DNA of 64,000 nt, taken from IMG/VR virus record IMGVR_UViG_3300037112_000155, positions 1-64,000 of that record. One strand, given 5' to 3'. This document shows, one piece after another, positions 41,521 to 50,233 of the stretch. Every line of letters begins with the position of its first letter. Within the stretch, counting starts at the first letter, position 1. Below the pieces are notes generated by a model, which worked only from the letters and a program-made list of their open reading frames with translations, was not told the DNA's origin and ran no database searches. The stretch comes from a virus. Position numbers and translations under genes: made by a program.

Positions 41521-42684
41521 TTATTCGTACCTCATAGCAAGGGACTGACCGGCACTGCTTGAACCCGCGCCTACAAACGCAAAAGAAAAGGGGTACGCCT
41601 GAGTGCAGATGTAGGTGTGGTTCGTTCCATACACAGGGGTCACTAGGATTTGGCCTTCAGTGACGTTGAGGTAGTTAGTACCCCCGAGTCCAAGTAGCGG
41701 ATAGTCGTAGTAGCCAACAACGGGGGCCAATGTATCGAATGGCACGCTGTTGTTGAACACAAGAGAGGTTCGGGGGTTAGCATTGCGGATGGACAGGCCA
41801 ATATAGTTGATGTTGTTCGTGTTCGAAGATGAACACACCTGTGGAGCAGGGCCAAGACCGCCAAGCGTGTACGTCTGCTGATTGGCCGAACATGCTTGAG
41901 TCCCTGCGGCTGCACCAATGACTACCAGAGTCACATGGGAGCTAGTGTAGGCACCCGAAGAGTTGACCGAACGCTCCACATACACCAACTGACCATTGTT
42001 GATGCCTCTCCATAGCATGGCTCCGAAGTACCCAGCTCCGCCTGAGAATCGGGACTCATAGGGGATGGTGGAAGAAGCAGCGGTGTTCGTGACTACTGAA
42101 CCAACGAATCGACCTGTGGCAAGACCAACAATGATTCCAGCTCCATTTGTGGCTCCCCCGATGGTGGCCGCTATGGTAGGTGCATTGGTACCGGAGGAAT
42201 AGCTCCCGTACTCCATCTTCAGGTAGAAGTTCGTCAGACCATCGTTTGGCTGCCAGATTTCATAGAAGTACACGTTCGTGCCAGGAGCGGTCGCCTGGGC
42301 GGTGACTACCCCAGTACCTCCCGAAGCCACGGTGACTCCTGCAGCATTGGTCGCAGTGAAGGTTCCGCTGCCCGCGGTAAGAGTTCCGCCGGTGATGACG
42401 AAGGTGCCGTTGTTGCCGACGTTGCCGGACGTCCATCCGGTGACGGTCAAAGCACGGCCAACAGCCAGGGCGAGACCTGTCTGAGAAGAATAGGTGCAGG
42501 TCATCGTTGTGCCGGACATGCTCACGGCTGTGATGCTCAACCCGGACCACATCACCTGGCCAGTATCGGGTGATTGCACCCAAGAACCTGCCGCGATAAA
42601 TGCTGTGGCGAAAGAACTCGCCCACGCGAAGTAGTTAGCGAAGGTAGAGCTGTCATTGAGGAGATAGCTGAAGGATGCTGCCAT
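41521..42684 (-). CDS. Fibre/surface protein, tandem paralogue B
   Basis: 387 aa, paralogue of the adjacent downstream gene along the whole length (same N- and C-terminal motifs, same order of strands). Thr/Gly/Ala-rich regions in the first third (G-R-A-L-T-V-T-G-W, F-V-I-T-G-G-T-L) differ most between the copies, as expected for exposed loops. It directly abuts its copy without a gap, and follows the collagen-like gene. Confidence 0.8.
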   Translation of the reverse strand: MAASFSYLLNDSSTFANYFAWASSFATAFIAAGSWVQSPDTGQVMWSGLSITAVSMSGTTMTCTYSSQTGLALAVGRALTVTGWTSGNVGNNGTFVITGGTLTAGSGTFTATNAAGVTVASGGTGVVTAQATAPGTNVYFYEIWQPNDGLTNFYLKMEYGSYSSGTNAPTIAATIGGATNGAGIIVGLATGRFVGSVVTNTAASSTIPYESRFSGGAGYFGAMLWRGINNGQLVYVERSVNSSGAYTSSHVTLVVIGAAAGTQACSANQQTYTLGGLGPAPQVCSSSNTNNINYIGLSIRNANPRTSLVFNNSVPFDTLAPVVGYYDYPLLGLGGTNYLNVTEGQILVTPVYGTNHTYICTQAYPFSFAFVGAGSSSAGQSLAMRYE

Positions 42685-42691
42685 TTGCGGG

Positions 42692-43294
42692 TTACTCCAT
42701 CACTGCGGTGAATTGCCAGTTGGCGGTGCCAGTCAGGATGTCGATGGTGAACAGATCGTTCGCAGCAACGGTCAGTGGACTCGAGGTGAGCGCTGTAAAT
42801 GTGGACACAGTGCCTGAAGAGGTGCCAGCTGCTATGGTCGGGTTAGTTGTGAAGACACTCGTTCCGTTCTGCTTGATTCGGAAGGAAAGAGCAGTAACCG
42901 TATCCGAGAACTTCACAGTGACGACACATTTAGTAAAACCTGCCACGCGAGTGGCGGGCAGCATTGGCCCCACATTCGTTCCAGCAGTGCCGATATTGAT
43001 GATGAATCCGATGGAGAGCGGCGCCGCGGCGCCGGCTGCTCCAGTAGATCCGGTCAAACCCGTCGGCCCAGTAGGACCTGCTACCGTGCTGTTGGCCCCA
43101 GTTGCTCCGGTGGGTCCAGGAACTGTGCTGGCAGATCCGGTGGGACCAGTTGGTCCAGGAACTGTGCTGGCAGCACCAGTAACGCCGGCCGTACCGGTAG
43201 GTCCGGTAGGGCCGGTTCCACCGATTAGGCCAGCAAGCTTTGCGTCGACCTGAGGGCGGGTGTAGTAACGCGTAAGGTCTGTGCTCTGACTCAT
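42692..43294 (-). CDS. Collagen-like fibre protein
   Basis: 200 aa. Residues about 24-90 are Gly-X-Y triplets (G-P-T-G-P-T-G and G-A-T-G-A-N type) with a few interruptions such as S-T-V-P-G, predicted to form a trimeric collagen-like shaft. The N-terminus ([13 protein letters not shown]) is a helical attachment segment and the C-terminal 100 residues a beta-rich trimer head ([10 protein letters not shown]). Typical of phage fibres. ATG overlaps the upstream stop. Confidence 0.85.
   Translation of the reverse strand: MSQSTDLTRYYTRPQVDAKLAGLIGGTGPTGPTGTAGVTGAASTVPGPTGPTGSASTVPGPTGATGANSTVAGPTGPTGLTGSTGAAGAAAPLSIGFIINIGTAGTNVGPMLPATRVAGFTKCVVTVKFSDTVTALSFRIKQNGTSVFTTNPTIAAGTSSGTVSTFTALTSSPLTVAANDLFTIDILTGTANWQFTAVME
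43045..43215 (-). repeat. Short tandem repeats encoding the collagen-like shaft
   Basis: Near-identical units of about 27-39 bp containing GGTCCAGGAACTGTGCTGGC recur in this stretch. They encode the Gly-X-Y shaft, and copy number could change by recombination. Confidence 0.75.
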
Positions 43295-43938
43295 TAGCGG
43301 ACAGTGCGGGTGGCTGAGTTGGTGTCTTCAGTAATCTGGAAGTTGGCCAGGACGGAACCATCCAGGCGGCGGAAGGTCAGGACCTTCGGGTTCTGCGTTT
43401 TATCCACCACCCATGTGCCCAGCGAGACGTCGTGAACGTCGGTGATCAGCTGCGTCAGAGCCAGGAGAGAGTCCTGACTGGCGGGGTTGGTGGGCAATGT
43501 GTCGGTCTTGGCCTTGATGGCGAGGACCGCTGCCGAAGTGCTGGGATTGATCGTCGCCAGGTCCGCCAGGTGCGCAACGGTTGCGTCCTTAGCCACCGTG
43601 GCGTCGTGAGCGACGGTTGAGTCCAGCGCAACCAGTCCGGTGACGCGGGTATCGCCCAGGCGCACGTTCTCGAGGAACCTGCCATTGATGGTCGCGCCGT
43701 CAGCGGCGTAGGAGACCACGGCCAGGTAATCACCATTTGCCAACCCGGCGGTGTTCCAGGGATAGGCATAGACGAGCGAGGTTCCGGTCACCAGCACCAT
43801 TGCCTGAGCAGTCGTCACCGACACGCCGTCGATGAGACGAATCACCGTGATCAGCGGGGCAGTGGTGACGGTAGGGGCGGATCCGTCGGTATGCGAAAGG
43901 GAAAGCAGGAAGGTGCGGATGTCGCCGGGATAAAGCAT
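43294..43938 (-). CDS. Hypothetical fibre-associated protein
   Basis: 214 aa from the ATG at 43938, which has GGAG nine bases upstream; an in-frame GTG six codons earlier (43956) is less favoured. N-terminal residues 1-95 are an Ig-like beta domain ([13 protein letters not shown]). The middle has heptad-like repeats [15 protein letters not shown], suggesting a short trimeric coiled stalk. The C-terminus ends in another small beta segment. Such layout fits a BppU-like or fibre-tip protein. Confidence 0.78.
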   Translation of the reverse strand: MLYPGDIRTFLLSLSHTDGSAPTVTTAPLITVIRLIDGVSVTTAQAMVLVTGTSLVYAYPWNTAGLANGDYLAVVSYAADGATINGRFLENVRLGDTRVTGLVALDSTVAHDATVAKDATVAHLADLATINPSTSAAVLAIKAKTDTLPTNPASQDSLLALTQLITDVHDVSLGTWVVDKTQNPKVLTFRRLDGSVLANFQITEDTNSATRTVR

Positions 43939-43956
43939 GAGGTCTCCGAGTGTCAC

Positions 43957-43985
43957 GGAAGAAAGGGCGGCCAGTGCGGCCGCCC
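43957..43985 (-). terminator. Rho-independent terminator after the lysis cassette
   Basis: Perfect 8-bp GC stem GGGCGGCC (43965-43972) / GGCCGCCC (43978-43985) with a 5-base loop, followed on the minus strand by TTTCTTCC. It lies in the gap below the 120-aa gene and above the fibre gene. Confidence 0.75.
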
Positions 43986-44004
43986 CTCCGGTTGGAACGC
44001 GTGC

Positions 44005-44367
44005 TTACTTGCCTGCGATGAGGGCCGGCAGCGCGGAGCTGAGCGCCTGGGACTGGTTCACGAAGGTCTTCACTTCGTTGATCACAGCGATGTCGACGCC
44101 TGCATCAGCCAACTTGGCCTGAGCAGCCGCATCACCCAGGGTGAGGACCTTGGCGAACTCGCCGAGCAGGGCATAGCCCAGATCTTCGATGCTCGTAGCA
44201 ACAGTGCCGATCCCGAGGACTGCGGATGCGGCGGTTGTGACCTTTTCGACAACGGTCTTGGTCGCTTCGAGCTTGTCGATTTCGGCAGGACCCTTTTGGG
44301 CGAGGGCCTTGATCGCGGTTGCGAAGAAATGGCCAATGGACTTGAACGGTTTCAGAGAGAAAGTCAT
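44005..44367 (-). CDS. Small helical protein downstream of the lysis genes
   Basis: 120 aa from the ATG at 44367, which has AAGGAG eight bases upstream; the longer open frame runs through the preceding gene and is rejected. The protein is Ala/Val/Leu-rich and amphipathic (V-V-E-K-V-T-T-A-A-S-A-V-L-G-I-G, L-L-G-E-F-A-K-V-L-T-L-G-D). It may be peripheral to a membrane. Followed at once by a strong terminator. Family unknown. Confidence 0.75.
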   Translation of the reverse strand: MTFSLKPFKSIGHFFATAIKALAQKGPAEIDKLEATKTVVEKVTTAASAVLGIGTVATSIEDLGYALLGEFAKVLTLGDAAAQAKLADAGVDIAVINEVKTFVNQSQALSSALPALIAGK

Positions 44368-44416
44368 GAGTGTGCTCCTTGATGTGAGTGTGGATGGGAG
44401 AAACGAAGTACCAAAG

Positions 44417-45193
44417 CTAGAAGGGCCAGTAGAAGTGGGTCTCGGTGAACTTCTGAGCCACGTCGAGGCTGAATGTGATCCAGTTCTTAACCTGCTGGAC
44501 CTTGGTGGGGTGGACGATGGTGTGCACGCCGCCCTGGATATCGACCATAGTTTTCTCAACGTGGTCAGTAGCCTTGGCAAAGTGATCGGACGCTTCAGCA
44601 ATGTGGCCCGTCGCAGTGTCGACGTGCTTCAAAGCTGAGGGAATCGCAGGATCCCCGATCACCTTGGTGGCGGCGCGGGCCGTATCGGCGGTCGCCTGGA
44701 GAGTCTCGGTGCTCTTCTGCAGCGCGGGCCGCAGATCGCCGAGGACGTTGAGCACTTCCTTGGTGATGTCCGTGCCATCACCGTTGAAGCCGTCCGACGT
44801 CTTCTTGAGCGACGCCAGAAGTTCATTGGTCCGATCGAGGGTCAACTCCGACTTGGCGGTGAGGACGGGGACTTCGGTTTCCCAATACTTGCGCTGGGTC
44901 ACCGCGGCCTTGCGCGCCTCAGTTGCTGTCAGACCAGCCTCGAGCAGAACCCGGTGGGCTTCATCGCCGTTGTTGGTGACTTCCCGCGTCGCCGTCGCGG
45001 CAAACGTGTTCAGCGCTTGCTCCGTTACGACCATCCCAGTCGCGGCCTTGCGCACCGATAGGAATGCAAGTCCAAGACACACCAGCGCGAAAGCGGCCGC
45101 AGTGAGGACAGCGTTTCTGAAGGTGAATACTGAAGCGACGCGCGCCCGGCGGCGCCGGTTGCGGAGGAAGCAAGCTGTTTGAAGAACCGACAT
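44417..45193 (-). CDS. Membrane-anchored helical protein of the lysis cassette (spanin-like in layout)
   Basis: 258 aa. A short Arg-rich N-terminus is followed by one transmembrane helix (about residues 27-48) and a long periplasm-facing helical region with heptad-like spacing (residues 60-230, A-T-A-D-T-A-R-A-A-T-K type). This type II anchor plus coiled coil is the general layout of Rz-like i-spanins, but it is longer and also resembles chemoreceptor-like coils. It overlaps the holin-like gene by one base. A lysis role is inferred from context. Confidence 0.75.
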   Translation of the reverse strand: MSVLQTACFLRNRRRRARVASVFTFRNAVLTAAAFALVCLGLAFLSVRKAATGMVVTEQALNTFAATATREVTNNGDEAHRVLLEAGLTATEARKAAVTQRKYWETEVPVLTAKSELTLDRTNELLASLKKTSDGFNGDGTDITKEVLNVLGDLRPALQKSTETLQATADTARAATKVIGDPAIPSALKHVDTATGHIAEASDHFAKATDHVEKTMVDIQGGVHTIVHPTKVQQVKNWITFSLDVAQKFTETHFYWPF

Positions 45194-45438
45194 TACAGAA
45201 TTCCTGTGGGGACCGCGGGCGGAGGAGGCATGTGGCTGCTGCCTGCATTGAGCGCCAGCAACAGACCTGCGTTGGATCCGACGAACAACTCCCAGAGCCG
45301 GTTGGTGGTGATGGTGTCGTGTGCTCCGGAGATGGCCGAGTGAAAGAACAACAGGTCGAGGCCGAGCAGGATCACGATGGTCGCGGTCTTACTGGTCAGG
45401 TCGGGAAACGTGATCTTGATGCTGGGAAGAAAGGACAT
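45193..45438 (-). CDS. Holin-like small membrane protein
   Basis: 81 aa with two hydrophobic helices: about residues 18-38 (T-A-T-I-V-I-L-L-G-L-D-L-L-F-F) and 48-66 (L-W-E-L-F-V-G-S-N-A-G-L-L-L-A-L). It lies between the M15 endolysin and the coiled membrane protein, with the gaps and overlaps of a lysis cassette. Holins time lysis by forming membrane lesions. The family was not identified, so the call rests on size, topology and neighbours. Confidence 0.72.
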   Translation of the reverse strand: MSFLPSIKITFPDLTSKTATIVILLGLDLLFFHSAISGAHDTITTNRLWELFVGSNAGLLLALNAGSSHMPPPPAVPTGIL

Positions 45439-45447
45439 GGCAGCTCC

Positions 45448-45891
45448 TTAGCGAACCTCTACCTGGTCATAGCGGAGAGAGTTGCCGGTGTGGCCGATGA
45501 AGGCCTGGCGGCGGGGTTTGTTGAGGCGGTCGATCTGGATGTGAACGCAGGCGGGGACTTCGGCTGCGTTCTTCTCGAGGATGACCTTGTCGAAGGGCAG
45601 GTCTGACTCCAGGCGCAGCCAATCGAAGAGGATCTGGATCGTGGTGCCCTGCGCATCCACGTCGGCTGCGGCGTCGCCGCCGACGAAGAGATGGAAGGAT
45701 GCTGTCTTGCCGCCTACCCGGGCGTTGTGGCCTGGATCGCGGTAACCGTCATGGATCCGGACGGCGCCGAACTTGGCGTGGATGGGTTCGAGGACTTCCT
45801 TGCACAGGAAGACCGCATTGGCATAGATCCGAGGATCGATCTCGCCGGCAACTCCAAGTTCACGATCGGCGAAGTGTTCTGTCAGTTGCAT
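45448..45891 (-). CDS. M15-family peptidase endolysin
   Basis: 147 aa. Motifs fit the peptidase M15_3 / D-Ala-D-Ala carboxypeptidase-like endolysins: R-I-H-D-G-Y-R-D-P-G-H-N (45-56), G-G-K-T-A-S-F-H (60-67, zinc-ligand His 67), the A-D-V-D segment near 76-79 and V-H-I-Q-I (His 117). The usual spacing between the first His and the Asp is stretched by a V-G-G insert. It would cut peptide cross-links of peptidoglycan at the end of infection. No signal peptide, so export would depend on the adjacent holin-like gene. Confidence 0.88.
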   Translation of the reverse strand: MQLTEHFADRELGVAGEIDPRIYANAVFLCKEVLEPIHAKFGAVRIHDGYRDPGHNARVGGKTASFHLFVGGDAAADVDAQGTTIQILFDWLRLESDLPFDKVILEKNAAEVPACVHIQIDRLNKPRRQAFIGHTGNSLRYDQVEVR

Positions 45892-45899
45892 GAAACTCC

Positions 45900-46601
45900 T
45901 TAGGCTGGCCAGCCGGTGACCCGGATGCGCAGCTTGTTGCCGTCGACCGTCGCGCTGTACTCGAGATTCGGCGGCGGCCCGGGGATGAGGGGATTGCCCA
46001 GGATGGCCTCGACGCTCAGATAGATATCGCTGACGTCGAAGGATGTCGGATCGATATCACCTGGGAAGATGACATCGAACTCCTGGGTGAGATCCTGGTT
46101 CAGGCGAATGCGGGGAACGATGCGGATCTGGTCCAACTGGATCGCGCGGTTGTCGTCGACCAGGGGAGAAGTGGACGGTGGGATCAGCAGATCGAGCACG
46201 CCCGTCGTGAAGGTCCACTGGTAGCTGACCGCCATCGACTCGCCCGCGAGGTTCTTGAGATCCTCAGTGGAGAGGGAAGCGTCGGCGCCCAACAGCATCG
46301 CGGTATACGGGGTGTTCTGCTGGAACCCGCGGGTGGGCTGGAAGGTGGCGACGGTAGCGCCCGCCACCGTGGCGAGGGACCAGGTGCCGTCGACGGCAAC
46401 CGTCGAGGACTCCGGCTTGCCTGAGATGAGCTGCGACGCATTGACCACCTGGATCGATGCGGGGTAGGTCAGCGAAAAGGTGCTGTCGTTCAGAGTGGTC
46501 GGATCGATCACCTGGTCAAAGGTGACGATGAGGGCCTGACCCAGAACGACGTCGGTCTCGCTATTTCCCGGGTCTACGCTTACGACTACTGGAGCTGACA
46601 T
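45900..46601 (-). CDS. Ig-like (Big_5/SbsA-type) virion or surface protein
   Basis: 233 aa from the ATG at 46601. A longer frame to 46742 would read through the Lys-rich tail of the upstream gene. Residues 2-105 match the bacterial Ig-like 5 pattern: V-S-V-D-P-G-N-S-E-T-D-V, L-I-V-T-F-D-Q-V-I-D-P-T-T-L and F-Q-Q-N-T-P-Y-T-A-M-L. The C-terminal half is a second beta domain. It overlaps the upstream gene by 41 bp, unusually long for this operon. Probably a capsid or tail decoration protein. Confidence 0.78.
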   Translation of the reverse strand: MSAPVVVSVDPGNSETDVVLGQALIVTFDQVIDPTTLNDSTFSLTYPASIQVVNASQLISGKPESSTVAVDGTWSLATVAGATVATFQPTRGFQQNTPYTAMLLGADASLSTEDLKNLAGESMAVSYQWTFTTGVLDLLIPPSTSPLVDDNRAIQLDQIRIVPRIRLNQDLTQEFDVIFPGDIDPTSFDVSDIYLSVEAILGNPLIPGPPPNLEYSATVDGNKLRIRVTGWPA

Positions 46602-47214
46602 TCTTCTTTGCCTTCGTCTTGCTCGGCTTGGTGGCTGGCTTCTTCTGCGCCGGTTTCTTGGTGGGCTTCCTGGTGGGCTTCTTGGCGGGCAGGCTGCTCT
46701 CGACGACTTCCTCGGTGATGCCACCAGCGAAGCCAGTGACATGCTCGTCGAAGTTCACGCTCTTGAGGGTCCCGGTCCTGCGGATCTCCTTCTCAAAGCG
46801 CTTGCCTTCCGCCTTCGACTTGGGCGCGGCGATGTAAAGGTTGCCGCGGCCGTCGGTGGCGATGAAGACCTGCTTGCCGGTATCTTCCTCGGCGATCGCG
46901 GAAGTCTCGCCGCCCTTGCCCTTGTAGCCCTTGGTCATGTCCTTGCCGGTCATGTCGATGAGGTTGCCGGCAGCCAGGGCGATGTGCAGCGGCGCCTGCT
47001 GGGCCTGCGGGCCCACGATGGCAAAGGGATGGCGGGAGCCCAGGTGGAAGCCACCGCATTGGAACTGCTGGATCACCGCTGTGTTCAACATCAGCGTCTT
47101 GCCAGTCAGGTCCTCGGGCATCTTCGGGGCGGTGCGGCGTTTGGCGGGAGATGTCTTGGTGGCGAGAGTCTCGTTGAACTCTTTCGAACCAGGCATCACG
47201 ATCAAATTGGACAT
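46561..47214 (-). CDS. Protein with a histone-H1-like Lys/Pro/Ala tail
   Basis: 217 aa from the ATG at 47214 with GGAGG upstream. Residues 1-165 form an unassigned folded region containing G-F-H-L-G-S-R-H-P-F and V-F-I-A-T-D-G-R-G-N-L-Y-I. The last 45 residues are Lys/Pro/Ala/Arg/Ser repeats (K-K-P-T-R-K-P-T-K-K-P-A) and should bind DNA or RNA non-specifically. It follows the capsid genes, so it may bind packaged DNA. No family recognised. Confidence 0.78.
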   Translation of the reverse strand: MSNLIVMPGSKEFNETLATKTSPAKRRTAPKMPEDLTGKTLMLNTAVIQQFQCGGFHLGSRHPFAIVGPQAQQAPLHIALAAGNLIDMTGKDMTKGYKGKGGETSAIAEEDTGKQVFIATDGRGNLYIAAPKSKAEGKRFEKEIRRTGTLKSVNFDEHVTGFAGGITEEVVESSLPAKKPTRKPTKKPAQKKPATKPSKTKAKKNVSSSSRKRRPGK

Positions 47215-47296
47215 GAAGTATGCCTCCACCCCTGATTGTGGAAGGGCGGAGCGGACTACCAAAGGCTGGATAACATGGAGGGCCTCGAAACCACAC

Positions 47297-47328
47297 GAGG
47301 CGGACGATCAGTGTTGACCGTCCGCCTC
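47297..47328 (-). terminator. Hairpin after the major capsid gene
   Basis: Perfect 10-bp GC-rich inverted repeat GAGGCGGACG / CGTCCGCCTC (47297-47306 and 47319-47328) with a 12-base loop, starting 22 bp below the capsid stop. A short GTTT run follows on the minus strand, so it is a weak intrinsic terminator or an mRNA-stabilising stem. Confidence 0.6.
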
Positions 47329-47349
47329 CGGGAAGATGTTGCGTTGAGG

Positions 47350-48678
47350 TTAGGCGTTGACGTTGAGCGGGTTCGCCGCATCGAAGATCGCTGCCGTTGC
47401 CAGATCGGTGAAGGTGTTGTTCGCCTCCGACAGGTTGAACACGGTGCGCGCCGGCATGGTGAACTCGTTCGGGCGGACCTTGATGTTGCGGGCAACCGCG
47501 ATCGCCTGGCCTTCGTTGAGGATGCCGAAGCCGTAGGTCTCTTCGATCGACATGTTCTGGATGTTGAACTGGCCATCTTCCCAGCTCTTGACATGGGGCT
47601 CTTCAGCCACGATCAAGGCGCCGAGGTTGCGGCTGTTGAACATCAGGATGTCGGTCGTGCGATCCTCGGGGTCGAACTTGACGAACGGCGAGACCAGGAT
47701 GCGGAAGGGCAGGCCGAGGTAACCGGGGAGCTGCGGTGCCGAACTCATGTTCTGGTAGTTGCCGGACGTGGCGTTGGAGACTTCCCCACCGGTCAGCTGA
47801 CCGTTGGTGTACTGGCCGGTCTGGCCGGTACCGAGGCCGAGGCCGCCGTTGTTGTAGAACTTGTTGCCCTGGACAGCCGGGTTTCCGGTCCACTGAGCGA
47901 AGAAGCTTCCGCCGCCCGCCTGGATCGCGAACTCGCGGATCACGGGATCCTTTACCCACATGAGCCACGCCATTGGATGGACCAGCATCGTGTCGGGCAC
48001 GAAACCGTTCAAGAGAACAGCCGCGTACATATCGAAGATGTCGTCGACCGTCATGGAGCCGTTCAGCTTGCCCTTGTAGTCGCGACCCGTGGTGACGCCC
48101 TTGATGGGCTGGCCGACGGTGTTGGACGTCATACGTGCGTTGACGTCGTTGTCGAAGACAACCGTGCCGAGGCGCGTGATGAAGTCGAAGATGTACTCTT
48201 CCTTGTGGCGGGCGAGAGCGTTGCCGGCCAGGCGCAGCCAGAAGTTGATCCAGGGGTAGCTGGACTCGTCGACGAAGCGCTTGGCGATCTTGAGACGCAG
48301 ACCGTGCCGCTTGACCGTCACACCGAACGACTGTGCTCCACCGATGTTGATGTTGTAGATCGGCAGATCCATTCCGTCGCCGGCTTCGTCCGCGCGAAGC
48401 GGCTCGATGGCGGGGAATACGGTCGTCATTCCAGGCTTGTACTGGACCTTCTGGAGCAGGTTCGTGCCGATGAGCATCGGCTCGATGCCTTCCTGCACGA
48501 TCTGAGTCAGCGCGCGGGGGATCATGAAGGCCGCGTTCTGAACATCCAGAGCGTCCTTGATATCCATCGGGTCGCCGGTCTCGGGATCGTACCCATTGCT
48601 GCGGAAAATGGTCGCGAACCGGTCCTGAAGCTTCAGCTCGGCCTGGAACTCTTCCGGTGTCTGCTTATTCTTTGCCAT
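47350..48678 (-). CDS. Major capsid protein
   Basis: 442 aa from the ATG at 48678 (AGGAGG upstream); the frame opens earlier but without a ribosome site. It sits downstream of portal and protease and is followed by a hairpin, the usual place of the major head protein. The N-terminus is charged and helical (E-E-F-Q-A-E-L-K-L-Q), as in proteins with a cleaved delta segment. The body has a long alpha/beta fold with K-I-A-K-R-F-V-D-E-S-S-Y-P-W and P-A-R-T-V-F near the C-terminus. HK97-fold is expected for the order, not proven by motif alone. Confidence 0.83.
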   Translation of the reverse strand: MAKNKQTPEEFQAELKLQDRFATIFRSNGYDPETGDPMDIKDALDVQNAAFMIPRALTQIVQEGIEPMLIGTNLLQKVQYKPGMTTVFPAIEPLRADEAGDGMDLPIYNINIGGAQSFGVTVKRHGLRLKIAKRFVDESSYPWINFWLRLAGNALARHKEEYIFDFITRLGTVVFDNDVNARMTSNTVGQPIKGVTTGRDYKGKLNGSMTVDDIFDMYAAVLLNGFVPDTMLVHPMAWLMWVKDPVIREFAIQAGGGSFFAQWTGNPAVQGNKFYNNGGLGLGTGQTGQYTNGQLTGGEVSNATSGNYQNMSSAPQLPGYLGLPFRILVSPFVKFDPEDRTTDILMFNSRNLGALIVAEEPHVKSWEDGQFNIQNMSIEETYGFGILNEGQAIAVARNIKVRPNEFTMPARTVFNLSEANNTFTDLATAAIFDAANPLNVNA

Positions 48679-48763
48679 GGTGAAAATACCCTCCTGGGGC
48701 GAGCTGGTCCGCGCGGGACCGTGCGGGTGTTCTTGTGGATCTGGATTCACGAAGGGGTTCGGT

Positions 48764-48964
48764 TTAGGGCCGAACCTCAACCTCGATGTGTTGGCGGCAG
48801 CGGCGTTCGGGGCATTGGAAGGCCCCGGATAGTTCACCGGCCGAGTTCTTCTTCACCACCAGCGTGTTGCACTTGCAGGTGGCGTCGTCATAGCGGGGAG
48901 CCATGCACCGCAGACCGTTTCCCTTCAGGTACGCCTGACCCTGGGTAATCACGATCTGCGGCAC
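48764..48964 (-). CDS. Small Cys-rich (Com-like zinc ribbon) protein
   Basis: 66 aa from the GTG at 48964, which has GGAGA six bases upstream. Cysteines are arranged C-x9-C-x-C-x17-C-x4-C with basic residues, similar in outline to the zinc ribbon of phage Mu Com, an mRNA-binding translational activator. It lies between two capsid genes. If it binds RNA, it could tune translation of the major capsid gene just downstream. A small structural zinc protein is equally possible. Confidence 0.62.
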   Translation of the reverse strand: MPQIVITQGQAYLKGNGLRCMAPRYDDATCKCNTLVVKKNSAGELSGAFQCPERRCRQHIEVEVRP

Positions 48965-49003
48965 GGGCAATCTCCACACGAACAAACTGTTGGTTCGGTC
49001 GGC

Positions 49004-50206
49004 TTACAGGTTGACGCGAACGAGGACGTAGGTGCCGTACTCCGGGCGAGCGGCCGTCTTCTGGATCAGGGAGGCCTTGTAGATGCCGTCCGTGGTCAGA
49101 GACAGGTCGTACGGGATACCGCCGGTGGCGGAACCACCCATCATGATCGACGCGGGGTTCGGGTTGTTGGTCGGACCAACCATGCGGGACGGATCCCACA
49201 GGGTCTTGATGCGGTTCGAGTACCCGACCTTCTGGATCATGTTCAGCACGCCGATGATGCGTCCGATGAGATCGACCGGGGTGTTCTTGGTCGCGTCGAA
49301 GTCGGAGTAGTTGCCGCAATCGCCGGTCTGCTGGGAGAAGGTGACGCCGTTGCCGACCTGGGGTGCGCCGGTGTAGTGGGCGAAGCTGCGTCCGTAACCC
49401 TGGACATAGCCGCGGATGTTGTCGGTCGTCGCGAAGCCCTGCAGAGTGCCGGGGGTTGCGCCGATCCATGGCACGCGCAGCACGTACTGGGTCTGGATGG
49501 CCGTGCCCATCTCGTGCATGTAGTTGTTGACCTGGAAGCCGGTCGGAACCATGCCTTCGAGGCGATACAGGATGCCGCCGACCAGAGTCGTGTCGAGCAC
49601 CTTCACGCCGCCGATGTACTGGAGCACGTTGCGCACTGCGACGCCGATGGGACGGGCTACTCCGAAGGAGTAGGCAACCGGCGCGCCAGCCACGCCCGTG
49701 GGGGTCGTGCCGGACTGCACAGCCGGGAAGAGGTTACAGGCATGGGCGAAGTCGATGTCGGGCTGCGAGATCACAACCACGGTGCCGTTGGGCAGCGTGA
49801 TGTTCCCTGGAGCTGCATCGGACGGCGCTGCGAGCAACACGTGGTCGCCAGGAGTTACCGGTCCGCCGGTGCGCGGGTCAACGGTGAACTCATCGGCCAG
49901 GCCGGAGCTGTACTGCAGGATGCAATACTTGTTCGACGCGCCGGGGGTGACGCCGCAGAACAGGCCCGCGGGAACCAATGCGCCGCTCTTGTCCTGGCCC
50001 ACGAGATGCTGCGAGCTGAGGACAACGGAAGCCAACTTGGGATGACCCGCATCCTGGCGCAGAGCCGGGAGGTAGGGCGCCGGGTAGGGAACGGGCAGCC
50101 ACGGCCGAATGGGCTCGGAAGCCTCGAGATCGGGGGTGGTGTGACCGGGCCACCGGTCGTTGCCGAACATCTTGCCGGTGTACTGGTTATTGACGTCAAA
50201 AGCCAT
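49004..50206 (-). CDS. Capsid-associated structural protein
   Basis: 400 aa. Beta-rich with many Pro, Gly and Val residues, no membrane segment. It lies between the protease/scaffold gene and the major capsid gene. Notable segments are P-G-D-H-V-L-L-A-A-P (about 120), and W-I-G-A-T-P-G-T-L-Q-G near residue 250. It could be a decoration protein, a capsid vertex component or a second head protein. Family not recognised. Confidence 0.8.
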   Translation of the reverse strand: MAFDVNNQYTGKMFGNDRWPGHTTPDLEASEPIRPWLPVPYPAPYLPALRQDAGHPKLASVVLSSQHLVGQDKSGALVPAGLFCGVTPGASNKYCILQYSSGLADEFTVDPRTGGPVTPGDHVLLAAPSDAAPGNITLPNGTVVVISQPDIDFAHACNLFPAVQSGTTPTGVAGAPVAYSFGVARPIGVAVRNVLQYIGGVKVLDTTLVGGILYRLEGMVPTGFQVNNYMHEMGTAIQTQYVLRVPWIGATPGTLQGFATTDNIRGYVQGYGRSFAHYTGAPQVGNGVTFSQQTGDCGNYSDFDATKNTPVDLIGRIIGVLNMIQKVGYSNRIKTLWDPSRMVGPTNNPNPASIMMGGSATGGIPYDLSLTTDGIYKASLIQKTAARPEYGTYVLVRVNL

Positions 50207-50233
50207 GGTGAATCTCCTTGTGCTAACGCTGAG

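Noticed and set aside
43045-43215. CRISPR-like repeats
   Set aside because: The repeats are coding, in triplet phase, and encode Gly-X-Y units without spacers.
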